Origin: Microbacterium sp. KUDC0406
GTDB lineage: Bacteria; Actinomycetota; Actinomycetes; Actinomycetales; Microbacteriaceae
Direction: 5' to 3'
Assembly (NCBI RefSeq): GCF_021582875.1
Contig: NZ_CP091138.1
Span: 310,001 to 374,000 of the forward strand
Length of the DNA: 64,000 nucleotides
Made by a program: the position numbers and the translations under genes. Position 1 is the first letter of the stretch. The number at the start of each line of letters is the position of its first letter. Of the stretch, positions 30,428 through 39,301 are shown piece after piece. The notes beneath the pieces are model-generated. The model saw only the letters and a list, made by a program, of their open reading frames with translations, made no database searches and had not been told where the DNA came from.

Positions 30428-30955
30428 ATGTACGACGACGCCGACGCCGAGCTGATCAGGCTTGCCCGGCGCGGGGATCGTGGGGCGTTCTCGGCGCTGT
30501 ACGCGCGGCACGCGAAGGCGGTCTACCTGTATGCGTGGAGCATGCTCCGCGCCGATGACGACGCCGAGGACGTCGCGCAGGAGGTCTTCGTGGTCGCCTG
30601 GCGGCGGCTGAAGCAGGTGCGGGTCGTGGATTCCTCCGCACTGCCCTGGCTGCTCGTCACTGCCCGCAACCATGCCCGGAACGTGATCCGAGGCCGTCGT
30701 GCGGCGCTGCCGCTGGACGAGTCCCTGCTTCCCGGCGACGCCACGAGGCAGGAGCGGGTCGAGGAGCTCAGCTGGGTGCGTCAGGCGGTCGAGAGACTGG
30801 GTGGGATGGATCAGCGGATCATCCAGCTCTGCCTCGTCGAGGGGTACTCCTACGATGAGGCGGCCGAGCACCTGGGTCTCAGCACGACGGCACTCGCGAA
30901 ACGTCTGCAGCGTGCGCGTGCCGGCATCCGGCTGTCGCTGCGGGGCGAGTCATGA
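30428..30955 (+). CDS. ECF-type RNA polymerase sigma factor
   Basis: 175 residues. Region 2: ELIRLARRGDRGAFSALYARHAKAVYLYAWSMLRADDDAEDVAQEVFVVAWRRL (core binding and -10 recognition). Region 4: LGGMDQRIIQLCLVEGYSYDEAAEHLGLSTTALAKRLQRARAGI (HTH for -35). It heads a four-gene run in which each stop overlaps the next start by 4 nt. It probably drives this operon in response to an envelope signal, with the next gene as anti-sigma partner (inference). Confidence 0.95.
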   Translation: MYDDADAELIRLARRGDRGAFSALYARHAKAVYLYAWSMLRADDDAEDVAQEVFVVAWRRLKQVRVVDSSALPWLLVTARNHARNVIRGRRAALPLDESLLPGDATRQERVEELSWVRQAVERLGGMDQRIIQLCLVEGYSYDEAAEHLGLSTTALAKRLQRARAGIRLSLRGES

Positions 30956-31554
30956 GCGAGCGGCCCAAAGAGGGCGTCTACCTGGATGCCGCGCTCGCCG
31001 TGATCGGCGAGCAGGTCGAGGAGCGCATCGACGAGCTCGACCGCCGTCGCCGTCGCCGCGCCCGCGTCGGCGTCTCCGCGCTGGTCGCCGCGACCCTGCT
31101 GAGCGGCTCGGCGGCCGCGTACGCGATCGCGCAGAGCCATCGGCCGCCGCACCAGGCACCGATCGTGGAGGTGTCGGAGACTCGGCAGCTCAGCTGCGTG
31201 GAGGGTGCGGATGCTTCGGCCCCGGCCTACTTCACCGTGTCCTATCGGGCGGACCCGGCGGCATCCGTCGACGCGATGGCGGTCTGCGCGGACGCCCGCT
31301 CGACTCTGGCGTCCGAGACCGCGCGCATCGCACGATCCAGTCCGGTGCAGCTCGTCGCGATCGCGACGAGGCTTCTGAAGGCGGATGCCGCAGATCGCTT
31401 CACCGTGGAGGCGGCGTCCTTCGGCACCATCTCCGCAGACCCCGCCACCCCGGTGCGAGTCTGCGGGGACGGGGACGCGACGGTCGTGCTGGTCGCACCG
31501 CCGGATGCGGGGTCCTCGCCTCCGATCGTGGTCTGCTCGGCGGGCTCACGGTGA
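30952..31554 (+). CDS. Single-pass membrane protein, candidate anti-sigma factor
   Basis: 200 residues overlapping the sigma gene by ATGA. A 45-residue cytoplasmic part (EQVEERIDELDRRRRRRARVG), one membrane helix (VSALVAATLLSGSAAAYAIA) and an outside domain with four Cys (LSCVEG, AVCADA, RVCGDG, IVVCSAG) that could form two disulphides. No zinc-type HxxxCxxC anti-sigma motif. Position and topology suggest a sensor/anti-sigma factor; sequence alone does not prove it. Confidence 0.7.
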   Translation: MSERPKEGVYLDAALAVIGEQVEERIDELDRRRRRRARVGVSALVAATLLSGSAAAYAIAQSHRPPHQAPIVEVSETRQLSCVEGADASAPAYFTVSYRADPAASVDAMAVCADARSTLASETARIARSSPVQLVAIATRLLKADAADRFTVEAASFGTISADPATPVRVCGDGDATVVLVAPPDAGSSPPIVVCSAGSR

Positions 31555-34462
31555 GCCGCACTCGCGTACCCGGCGCTCTGCGCCGACTGCTGCGCCAGCC
31601 GCTGCGGGTGACCGCCGTCGTGCTCCTCGCGGCGACGGCGCTCGCAGCAGCGGGTGTGCACGGCAGTGCGGCGACGATGCTGGCGAGCACGGTGGATGAG
31701 AACTGGCGCGGCGACTACGACATCCTCGTCACCGCGACCGACCAGCTGGCCGATGTCGACGGGATGCTGCCGCCGAACGCCCTCGCCGGCGGCGAGAAGG
31801 GGATGACCCTCGCCCAGTGGCAGCGGGTGCAGGGGCTCGACGGAGTGGATGTCGCGGCGCCGATCGGGGAGGTGCTGGTGCCCGCGCTGAAACGGGCCGA
31901 TGTGTGGCTGGCCATCCCTAAGGAGAAGGTGCGAGCGGCGGCGGACCAGCCGGAGGCCTTTCGCCTGACGACGACGTACACGACCGACGATGGGCTGGGG
32001 GAGAGGATCGTCGACAGGCGCAGCATCCCGCTCGTGCTCGACGGCACCGGGACTCCGCCGCCCACGGCCGAGGACGTCGAGACCTGTCGTGCCAATGCCG
32101 GAACAGTGGCGTACGGACTGACCGACACCGTGGAGGTCTACGTCGATCCCGCTCGCTATCCCGCCCTCGTCGAGCGCATGTGCGGTGGCGAGGGATGGCG
32201 GATGTTCGGAACCGGTCCCTCGGTGAACTTCCCCTCCGACGATGCCTGGGGCGCGCGTTTCGCGACGTCCGGCGACGACGCGATCGCCTTCAACCTGCCG
32301 GCCGTCCCGGATTCGACCACGCGGATCACCCTGGTCGATCCCGAATCGGAGCGGCGTCTCCTCGGCGACCGGGGCGACTTCCTCGACCCGCTCGTCGCGG
32401 TCGACACGACGACGCCCGTCGACATGGCTCGGGTATCGGCCTGGGCGCACCGGGAGGGCGGCGCCTTCGCCGACCGATTCGACGGCATGCTGCGCGACAT
32501 GGTGCATCCGGAGGGCACCGATGAGGAGATGCTTCGCGAGTGGCGGCAGCTCTACTCCGAGAACGCTCTCGACTACGACGCCACGATCCGCCAGAGCTTC
32601 GAAGGCGAGGGAATCACCCCGCTCATCATCAGCGAGGCGCAGATCGCACAGCTCACCGTCCGCATCGACCTGGAGGCCTTCGGCCCCACTGAGCGCGCGG
32701 CGACGGTCGGATACGTCGTGCCGGACAGCGTGTCGTCGGGTGCTCCCGGCGAGGAGATCGGCAGCACTGTCGCCGACGTGTCCAGCATCCTGAATCCGTT
32801 CTCCTCGGCAGCGGACGTCCTCACCTGGCCGGGGAGGACCCCGCAGCGAACAAGGCGGTGACGCTGTCGGCATACAGCCAGTACATCCGCGTCGTCGGCA
32901 AGCAGAGGGGCGCGGGCTATGCGGAGCAGGCCGGCGGGGGCATCGGTCTGGACGACGTCGGGTTCATCGATCCCGTGCGACCGCCGAACGCACCGGAGGG
33001 CAAGCTCCACCTCGTCGGTGACGGCGCCGAGCCCGGCGCCGAGTCGATGTACGCCGAGCCGCAGATCATCAGCGACGCATCCATGCGGAACGAGGACTAC
33101 TCGCTGGCCGTCCCGATCGGATCCTTCGACCCCGCCGACCTCGGAGTCGACGAGGAGGCCGCGAATCATGTGCCACTCGGCGCCTACGCCCCGGTCGACA
33201 CGACGCTCACCGGGGGCGAGCACGCCGGTGAGACCATGCGACCCAGCCTGTCCGGCCTGGGACTCGTCTCAGCACGGACCGTGGCGATCGGATCCATCCA
33301 TTCTGCGACCTATTGGAAGGACAAGACCCCGATCAGTGCCATCCGGGTGCGGGTGAGCGGCCTCGACCGCTACGACGCCAGCGGCCGGCAGCATGTCGTC
33401 GACGTCGCCCAGCGCATCGAGGATCTCGGCCTCACCGCGACGATCGTCGCAGGCTCGAGTCCTGCTGACGCCGACGTGCTCGTGGGCGGCTACGCGTTCG
33501 GCACCGACGACCCGAGCGCGGCGCAGCGGGTCCGCTCGCTGGGGACGATGACGCAGAAATGGTCGGAGCTCGGCGCTGCGGCGCGGGTCTCGCTGTCGAT
33601 CTCCGCCGCATCCTGGACCATGCTTGCGATCGCGCTCGGGTCGGGCGTCCTGCTGATGATCTCCACGCAGCTCGCCGCCGTCCCCGCTCGCCGGGCGCAG
33701 TCCGTCGTGATGCGGGAGATCGGCTTCACGCGGCAGAAGGTCGTGCGCTGGTTCGCGGCGGAGGAGCTGCCCGGCGCTCTGGTCGTCGTGGTCATCGCCG
33801 TCGGCGCCTGGCTGCTGTCGGGCCGCAGCGGGGTGAGTGCGATCACCTCAGGCTGCGCGATCGCCGCCATCGCCGCAGGATCCACGGTCGCGGTCCTGTC
33901 CTCCACCCGAACGCACCCGGCGCGCGCCAAGGACGCTCGCTCGCGCAGACTCGGTGCGCGCACGGTGTTCGGGTTCGGTGTCCGACAGGTGGGCGTGCAC
34001 CCGTTCACCGCGGTCGTACAGCTGCTTGCGACCATCGTGATCGGGCTCGCCGCCGGGACGCTCGCCGAGTCCGTGCGCACCGCGCAGTCGGCGATCGGCG
34101 CCAGCGGCCTCGCCGTGCTGATCGGTGCGCAGCAGCTCGGTCCGCAGCTCGCGCTCGGCGTGATCGGCGTCATCGGCGGGATCATGCTCGCGCGGATCAC
34201 CCGCCGGACAGACCTCGCCCGTCGGGCCGAGCAATGGCGGGCGCTGCGCGCCATGGGCTGGACCGGCCGTCAGATCGCGCGCGCGCAGCGGGCCGAGGGC
34301 CTGGCGATCGCCCTGCCCGCGATGCTCGGCATCGCCGCGCTCGCCGCGCTGACGGTCGTGCTCCTCGATGTGGCGTGGGTCTCTGCAGTCGTCGCGCTCG
34401 CCGCCGCAGCGTTGAGCGCGTTCATCACATTCGGATTCCGCCACGGAGGGGGCTCACGATGA
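31551..34462 (+). CDS. FtsX-like ABC permease (frameshifted)
   Basis: About 970 residues after repair, starting GTG and overlapping the previous stop (GTGA). One helix at the start (VTAVVLLAATALAAAGVHGS), a 570-residue outside domain, then membrane helices (SWTMLAIALGSGVLLMISTQLA, ALVVVVIAVGAWLL, IVIGLAAGTL, LGVIGVIGGIMLA, ALPAMLGIAALAALTVVLL), with the FtsX motif RAQSVVMREIGFTRQKVVRWF seen twice (EQWRALRAMGWTGRQIARAQRAEG). The frame breaks at GGGG 32831-32834, one G missing. Exporter or mechanotransmitter of the MacB/FtsX class; substrate unknown. Confidence 0.88.
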
Positions 34463-35161
34463 CCACGGAGACGCAGCATGCCGTGCCCGCGGAGCGGCGG
34501 ATGATCGAGGCGGAGCCGCCCTGGAGCTGCGCGGAGTCGGCATCCAGTTCGAGCGACCGGGTGTCGATCCACTGCGCATCGTGTCGGACTACGACCTGCT
34601 TCTCGACCGCGGCGGCATGCACTGCCTCGCTGGGCGCAGTGGTTCCGGCAAGACCAGCATCCTGCGGGTCGCCGCTGGACTGGTGCCTCCGGCCGCGGGC
34701 GCGGTGCGCTGGGCGGGGTTGGAGATCACCGGGCTGGCGGACGATGTCGTGACGACGCGTCGACGGCAGCACGTCGGCTATCTCGACCAGCGCGGCAGCC
34801 TGGTGCCGGGGCTCACCGCCCTGGAGAACGTGCTTCTCCCGCAGTGCCGGATCGGCGCACTCGAGCGCTGTCGCGTCGCGCCAGGGATCTGCTGCACAGG
34901 CTCGGTGTGGGCCCTCGCTCCACGCACTATCCGGACCGGCTCTCCGGCGGCGAGCGTCAGCGGGTCGCGTTCGCCCGGGCGCTGCTGCTGCAGCCGGCCG
35001 TGATCATGGCGGATGAGCCGACGGCGAGCCTGGACCGGGCCACCGCCGATCAGCTGATCGCGCTGCTGCGCGGACTCGCGGACGACGGCATCGCGGTGCT
35101 CGTGGCATCGCACGACCAGCATCTCATCGACGCTGCGGACAGCAGGACGGTCCTCGCCTGA
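34459..35161 (+). CDS. ABC transporter ATP-binding protein (two frameshifts)
   Basis: About 234 residues after repair; ATG overlaps the permease stop by 4 nt. Walker [10 protein letters not shown], then [23 protein letters not shown] (Q-loop), [32 protein letters not shown] (signature, Walker B) and [10 protein letters not shown] (switch His): the LolD/MacB/FtsE class. Frame breaks at CCC 34519-34521 and near 34860-34868, one base missing each. All motifs are intact in the three pieces, so error is likelier than decay. Powers the FtsX-type permease. Confidence 0.88.
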
Positions 35162-35172
35162 GCTTGGACGGG

Positions 35173-35215
35173 ACGAGGGCCCGGGACCCGCGCGATGCGG
35201 TGCCCGGGCCCTCGT
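35173..35215 (+). terminator. Operon terminator
   Basis: ACGAGGGCCCGGG (35173-35185) pairs with CCCGGGCCCTCGT (35203-35215), 13 bp; the loop has a further CCGC/GCGG pair. Confidence 0.8.
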
Positions 35216-35222
35216 CGAGGCA

Positions 35223-35567
35223 TCAGTGCGCGGCGCGGTAGGCCTCGACGATCTCCGCGGAGATGCGGCCGCGCTCGGACACCTTGTAGCCGTTCGCGCC
35301 CGCCCACTCGCGGATGGCGGCGGTGTCGGAATTGCGCGGTGCGCTGCGTCGCGCGGATGCGCTGCGGCCGGCGCCGGCGGAACCGGCGCGGCGGCCCGCC
35401 TGGATGTAGGGAGCGAGAGCGGCGTGGAACTCCTCCGCGTGCGCGTCGTTCAGGTCGATCTCGTAGGCGGTGCCGCCGATCGAGAAATGGATGGTTTCGC
35501 CGTCGCCGACCTCGAGCAGGGTTCCGTCGATATCGTCGACCAGCTGGTGCACAATTCTTCGAGCCAT
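35223..35567 (-). CDS. lsr2: Lsr2 nucleoid-associated protein
   Basis: 114 residues. N-terminal dimerisation strands MARRIVHQLVDDIDGTLLEVGDGETIHFSIGGTAYEIDLNDAHAEEF. A basic linker follows (GRRAGSAGAGRSASARRSAPRNSDTAAIREWA) with the C-terminal DNA-binding helices ANGYKVSERGRISAEIVEAYRAAH; the AT-hook-like R-G-R lies in SERGRIS. Xenogeneic silencer that binds AT-rich DNA in actinobacteria. TACGTT (35575-35580, minus strand) stands 7 nt before ATG with no ribosome-binding site. Confidence 0.96.
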   Translation of the reverse strand: MARRIVHQLVDDIDGTLLEVGDGETIHFSIGGTAYEIDLNDAHAEEFHAALAPYIQAGRRAGSAGAGRSASARRSAPRNSDTAAIREWAGANGYKVSERGRISAEIVEAYRAAH

Positions 35568-35586
35568 GCCGTCAAACGTAAACGAC

Positions 35587-35610
35587 GGAATTCACGTTCG
35601 CAAGAATTCC
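35587..35610. promoter_or_regulatory. Inverted repeat between lsr2 and the LuxR gene
   Basis: GGAATTC (35587-35593) and GAATTCC (35604-35610), perfect 7-bp arms, 10-bp spacer, in a locally AT-rich gap. Possible operator, or a self-binding site for Lsr2. Confidence 0.4.
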
Positions 35611-35619
35611 CGCCGCGTT

Positions 35620-36474
35620 TCAGGGAAGAAGATTCGCGCGTCGTGCGCGGGTGACCGCGGAATGCCGTGTCGATGCGTCGAGTTTCGACATCGCCGTACC
35701 CAGATAAGCCTTGACGGTGCCTTCTCGCAGACCCAATTGCGCGGCGATCTCGGCATTCGTCGATCCGAGTGCGGCGCAGGAGAGCACATCGAGTTCCCGA
35801 GGGGACAGATGCACCGTCGGGATGGGCGATGTCTGCGGCGGATGAGCGTCTCCGGTGAGCGCCAGCAGGCGATTCTCCACACGTGCCAGCCGCGCGCGGA
35901 GTTCCGCGTCCTCGACGGATGCCGCCACGCTGCGCAGCTCGGCGAAGCTCTCCCGCAGCTCCTCTTTCTGCGACGGGGCCAGATCCGTCGGGGCGGACAG
36001 CTCGGTGATGCGTCGTTCGACCTCGTCTCTGACGCGCAGCTCGCTCGAGAGCGATTGCGCCACCGTCATCGCGGGTGCCGTGGTGATGCCGCCGATCTGC
36101 GACTCCTCCCACGCACCTGCATAGAGCACTCCGCGTGGGCGGCCTCCGACGATGATGGGAACTGCCAGCAGGGTCCGCAGCCCCTCCCCGAGCACGAACA
36201 TGTCGTAGTCGTGGGTGATCTGCTGCGACGTGCGGTAGTTGTTCGTCATGCGCGGGCGCAGCTCGGACATCGCCCGTCCGCCGAGTCCGCGATCCGGTCG
36301 CACACGCAGACCGTCCAGGCTGCGCGTGCGGTTTCCGACGATGGTGGTGACCGAGACCACGCCCCGCTCGACCAGCCCCCCGAACGCCACGGGGAACCGC
36401 GTACGACGGGAGAGCTCGCGCACCGCGCCGGCGACGAGTTGTTCTTCGGACTCCATCTGAGAAGTCGTGCTCAC
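35620..36474 (-). CDS. LuxR-type regulator with GAF-like sensor domain
   Basis: 284 residues from the GTG at 36474 (an ATG at 36456 is an alternative). Residues 20-150 are GAF-like (VAFGGLVERGVVSVTTIVGNRTRSL..., LLAVPIIVGGRPRGVLYAG). A helical linker follows (ELREELRESFAELRSVAASVEDAELRARLARVENRL). The LuxR HTH closes it: LSPRELDVLSCAALGSTNAEIAAQLGLREGTVKAYLGTAMSKL. Divergent from the DUF485/symporter pair, so it probably controls acetate or organic-acid uptake. Confidence 0.9.
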   Translation of the reverse strand: MSTTSQMESEEQLVAGAVRELSRRTRFPVAFGGLVERGVVSVTTIVGNRTRSLDGLRVRPDRGLGGRAMSELRPRMTNNYRTSQQITHDYDMFVLGEGLRTLLAVPIIVGGRPRGVLYAGAWEESQIGGITTAPAMTVAQSLSSELRVRDEVERRITELSAPTDLAPSQKEELRESFAELRSVAASVEDAELRARLARVENRLLALTGDAHPPQTSPIPTVHLSPRELDVLSCAALGSTNAEIAAQLGLREGTVKAYLGTAMSKLDASTRHSAVTRARRANLLP

Positions 36475-36584
36475 CGAGTACCAACTTTCGGGGGTGACGG
36501 CACCGTTCGCCCCTTTCGTAGCGTCGACCCTATCACTCGTGAGGCGCACCGCTGCGCCTCGTCGACATGCGGCAAGGAGGCCCC

Positions 36585-36932
36585 ATGACAGATCAGAATG
36601 ACACCGTTCCTCCGGACGGGATCGATTACCTCGCGATGCAGGAATCGGAGCGGTTCCAGCGGCTGAGACGGACCCAGCGCTCGTTCATCTTCCCGCTCGC
36701 GGCGTTCTTCCTCGTCTGGTATTTCGCGTATGTGCTGCTGGCCGCATTCGCCACGGACTTCATGAGTCAGCGCGTGTGGGGTGACATCACTGTCGGCCTG
36801 CTGTTCGGGCTCGGTCAATTCGTCACAACATTCGCGATCACGATGTGGTACGTCTCGTTCGCGAATAAGCGCCTCGATCCGCAGGCGTCGGCGATCAGGG
36901 AAGAACTCGAGAAGGTGCAGGCCGAGGTATGA
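36585..36932 (+). CDS. DUF485 membrane protein
   Basis: 115 residues with two membrane helices (SFIFPLAAFFLVWYFAYVLLAAFA and ITVGLLFGLGQFVTTFAITMWYVSFANKRLDP), the conserved DUF485 layout. Usually encoded directly before acetate/solute:sodium symporters, as here, with a 4-nt overlap. AAGGAGG ribosome-binding site. Likely a small subunit or stabiliser of the symporter. Confidence 0.93.
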   Translation: MTDQNDTVPPDGIDYLAMQESERFQRLRRTQRSFIFPLAAFFLVWYFAYVLLAAFATDFMSQRVWGDITVGLLFGLGQFVTTFAITMWYVSFANKRLDPQASAIREELEKVQAEV

Positions 36933-38546
36933 GCATCCATTCCGCCGTCACCACGGTCGAGAACAATCCGATCCTGAACATCGCGATCTTCGGCGCATTC
37001 GTCGCCGTGACGCTGTTCATCGTGATCCGCGCGAGCCGCAACAACAAGACCGCAGCGGACTACTACGCAGCCGGACGCTCGTTCAGCGGCCCGCAGAACG
37101 GCTTCGCGATCGCGGGAGACTATCTCTCCGGCGGCATCCTTCCTCGGCATCTGCGGCGCCATCGCGGTCAACGGCTATGACGGATTCCTGTACTCGATCG
37201 GATTCCTGGTCGCCTGGCTGGTCGCCCTGCTGCTCGTCGCCGAGATGATGCGCAACACCGGCAAGTTCACGATGGCCGATGTCCTCTCGTTCCGGCTCAA
37301 GCAGCGTCCGGTGCGGATGGCCGCGGCGATCACGACCCTGGCGGTCTGCTTCTTCTACCTGCTGGCGCAGATGGCCGGCGCCGGTGGTCTGGTGTCGCTG
37401 CTGCTCGGCATCGACAACAAGGTCGGGCAGTCGATCGTCATCGCTGTCGTCGGCGTGCTGATGATCGTCTACGTGCTGATCGGCGGCATGAAGGGCACCA
37501 CCTGGGTGCAGATCGTGAAGGCGGTGCTGCTCATCGCCGGTGCGATCGCGATGACGGTGTGGGTTCTCGCGCTGAACGGGTTCAACCTGAACACCCTGCT
37601 CGAGGCCGCCGTCGCCGAGTCGCCGGCCGGCGACAAGATTCTCGGGCCCGGACTGAAGTACGGAGCCAACCCCGTCGACTTCCTGTCGCTCGGCATGGCA
37701 CTGGTGCTCGGCACCGCCGGTCTGCCACACGTGCTGATGCGCTTCTACACGGTCCCCACGGCCAAGGAGGCTCGTCGATCGGTGGTGTGGGCGATCTGGC
37801 TGATCGGCATCTTCTACCTGCTGACTCTGGTGCTCGGCTACGGTGCCGGCGCGCTGGTCGGTCCGGACAACATCCTCGGCGCGCCCGGCGGCGTGAACTC
37901 GGCGGCTCCGCTGCTGGCACAGGCGCTCGGCGGCCCGATCCTGATGGGCTTCATCTCCGCGGTGGCGTTCGCGACGATCCTCGCGGTCGTCGCGGGTCTC
38001 ACGATCACTGCGGCGGCCTCGTTCGCACACGACATCTACGCGAACGTCATCAAGAAGGGCAAGAAGGGTGACGGCGTCTCCGATCCGAACGGCGAGGTCA
38101 AGGTCGCGCGCCGCACGGTGATCGTGATCGGCATCGTGGCGATCGTCGGTGGCATCGGCGCTCAGAGCCAGAACATCGCGTTCCTGGTCGCGCTCGCCTT
38201 CGCAGTCGCTGCATCCGCCAACCTGCCGACGATCCTGTACTCGCTGTTCTGGAAGCGGTTCAACACACGCGGCGCGGTCTGGAGCATGTACGGCGGCCTG
38301 ATCGCGGCGATCGGCCTGATCGTGATCTCCCCGGTGTTCTCCGGCTCGGAGACCTCGATGATCCCCGGTATCGACATCGCGGTCTTCCCGCTGAGCAACC
38401 CGGGCATCGTCTCGATCCCGCTCGGCTTCCTCCTCGGGTGGCTGGGCACGGTCACGTCGAAGACCGCCGAGTCGCGCACGCTGGCGGCCGAGATGGAGGT
38501 GCGCTCGCTCACCGGCTTCGGAGCCGAGAAGGCTGTGGAGCACTGA
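36929..38546 (+). CDS. Sodium/solute symporter, cation-acetate (ActP) type, frameshifted
   Basis: About 538 residues after repair; 12-13 membrane helices. [62 protein letters not shown] matches ActP/SSS (sodium-binding region). GLPHVLMRFYTVPTAKEARRSVVWA follows, with FATILAVVAGLTITAAASFAHDIYANV after it. The frame breaks at 37128-37140, where one G is surplus. Takes up acetate or short organic acids with Na+. Coupled to DUF485. Confidence 0.9.
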
Positions 38547-38561
38547 GCGAGAACCACGATC

Positions 38562-38598
38562 ACGCGGACCCCGGCGGCCTACACGCCGGGGTCCGCGT
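38562..38598. terminator. Bidirectional terminator
   Basis: ACGCGGACCCCGGCG (38562-38576) pairs perfectly with CGCCGGGGTCCGCGT (38584-38598), 7-nt loop, between convergent genes. Confidence 0.85.
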
Positions 38599-38601
38599 CG
38601 T

Positions 38602-39122
38602 TCATGCGGCGACCTGCTGTTCGAGGTCGAGCAGGAACCGCTTGCGCTCCGGGTGGGCTCCGTAATGGCCGGGTGTGCCGTCGGAGCGGATCACGCGGTG
38701 CACGGGCACGACAATCGAGAAGGGCGTGTTCCGGCACGCGGTGCCGACCGCTCGGGCCGCCCCGGACTGCCCGCCAGCACCGCGACCTCGCCGTAGCTGA
38801 GGGTCTCGCCCCACGGGATGCCGCAGATCGCCTGTAATGCGGCACGGGGGAACCCCTCGATCAGGCGCCAGTCCAGCCGCACCTGCTCGTCGAACCTGAT
38901 GGGCTCGCCCTCGAAGTAGCGGTCCAGCAGATGCGCGAGTTCGTCGGCCGCACCCGGATCCGGCTCGGGCATCTGATGCAGGCGCTGGGAGATGTCATCA
39001 AGGAGCCACGGCGCCCGGGGATCGACGGTCTCGGAGAGGTCGAGGCAGACCAGGCCGTCGTCGGAGAAGACGGTGAGAGCATCGCCGAACGGCGTCTGCG
39101 CGAAGTCGTAGCGGAAGGTCAT
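38602..39122 (-). CDS. Methylated-DNA-protein-cysteine methyltransferase family protein, PVHR instead of PCHR (frameshifted)
   Basis: About 173 residues after repair. N-terminal alkyltransferase domain (MTFRYDFAQTPFGDALTVFSDDGLVCLDLSE), then the DNA-binding and active-site domain: FPRAALQAICGIPWGETLSYGEVAVLAG (recognition helix after repair: AARAVGTACRNTPF), IVVPVHRVIRSDGTPGHYGAHPERKRFLLDLE. One base is missing from CCCC 38760-38763. The methyl-acceptor Cys of the PCHR motif reads Val, so repair by alkyl transfer is not expected. Either an alkyltransferase-like (ATL) damage sensor, or two compensating base errors next to the site (see findings). Confidence 0.85.
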
Positions 39123-39301
39123 GGGTCCATCCTGTCGCTGTGCGCGGACGGCGCGCGGGGCTGAACCGCAGGATGCTCCGCATCTGTGGAGCACTCATCG
39201 CCGCATCCGACCTGTGCAGTGAAGGTCGAAACCCCCGGGAATACCGGAAAACCGGCCGGGGATACCAGCGTGAGCACATCGGCGCGCCTAGTCTGTGACG
39301 T

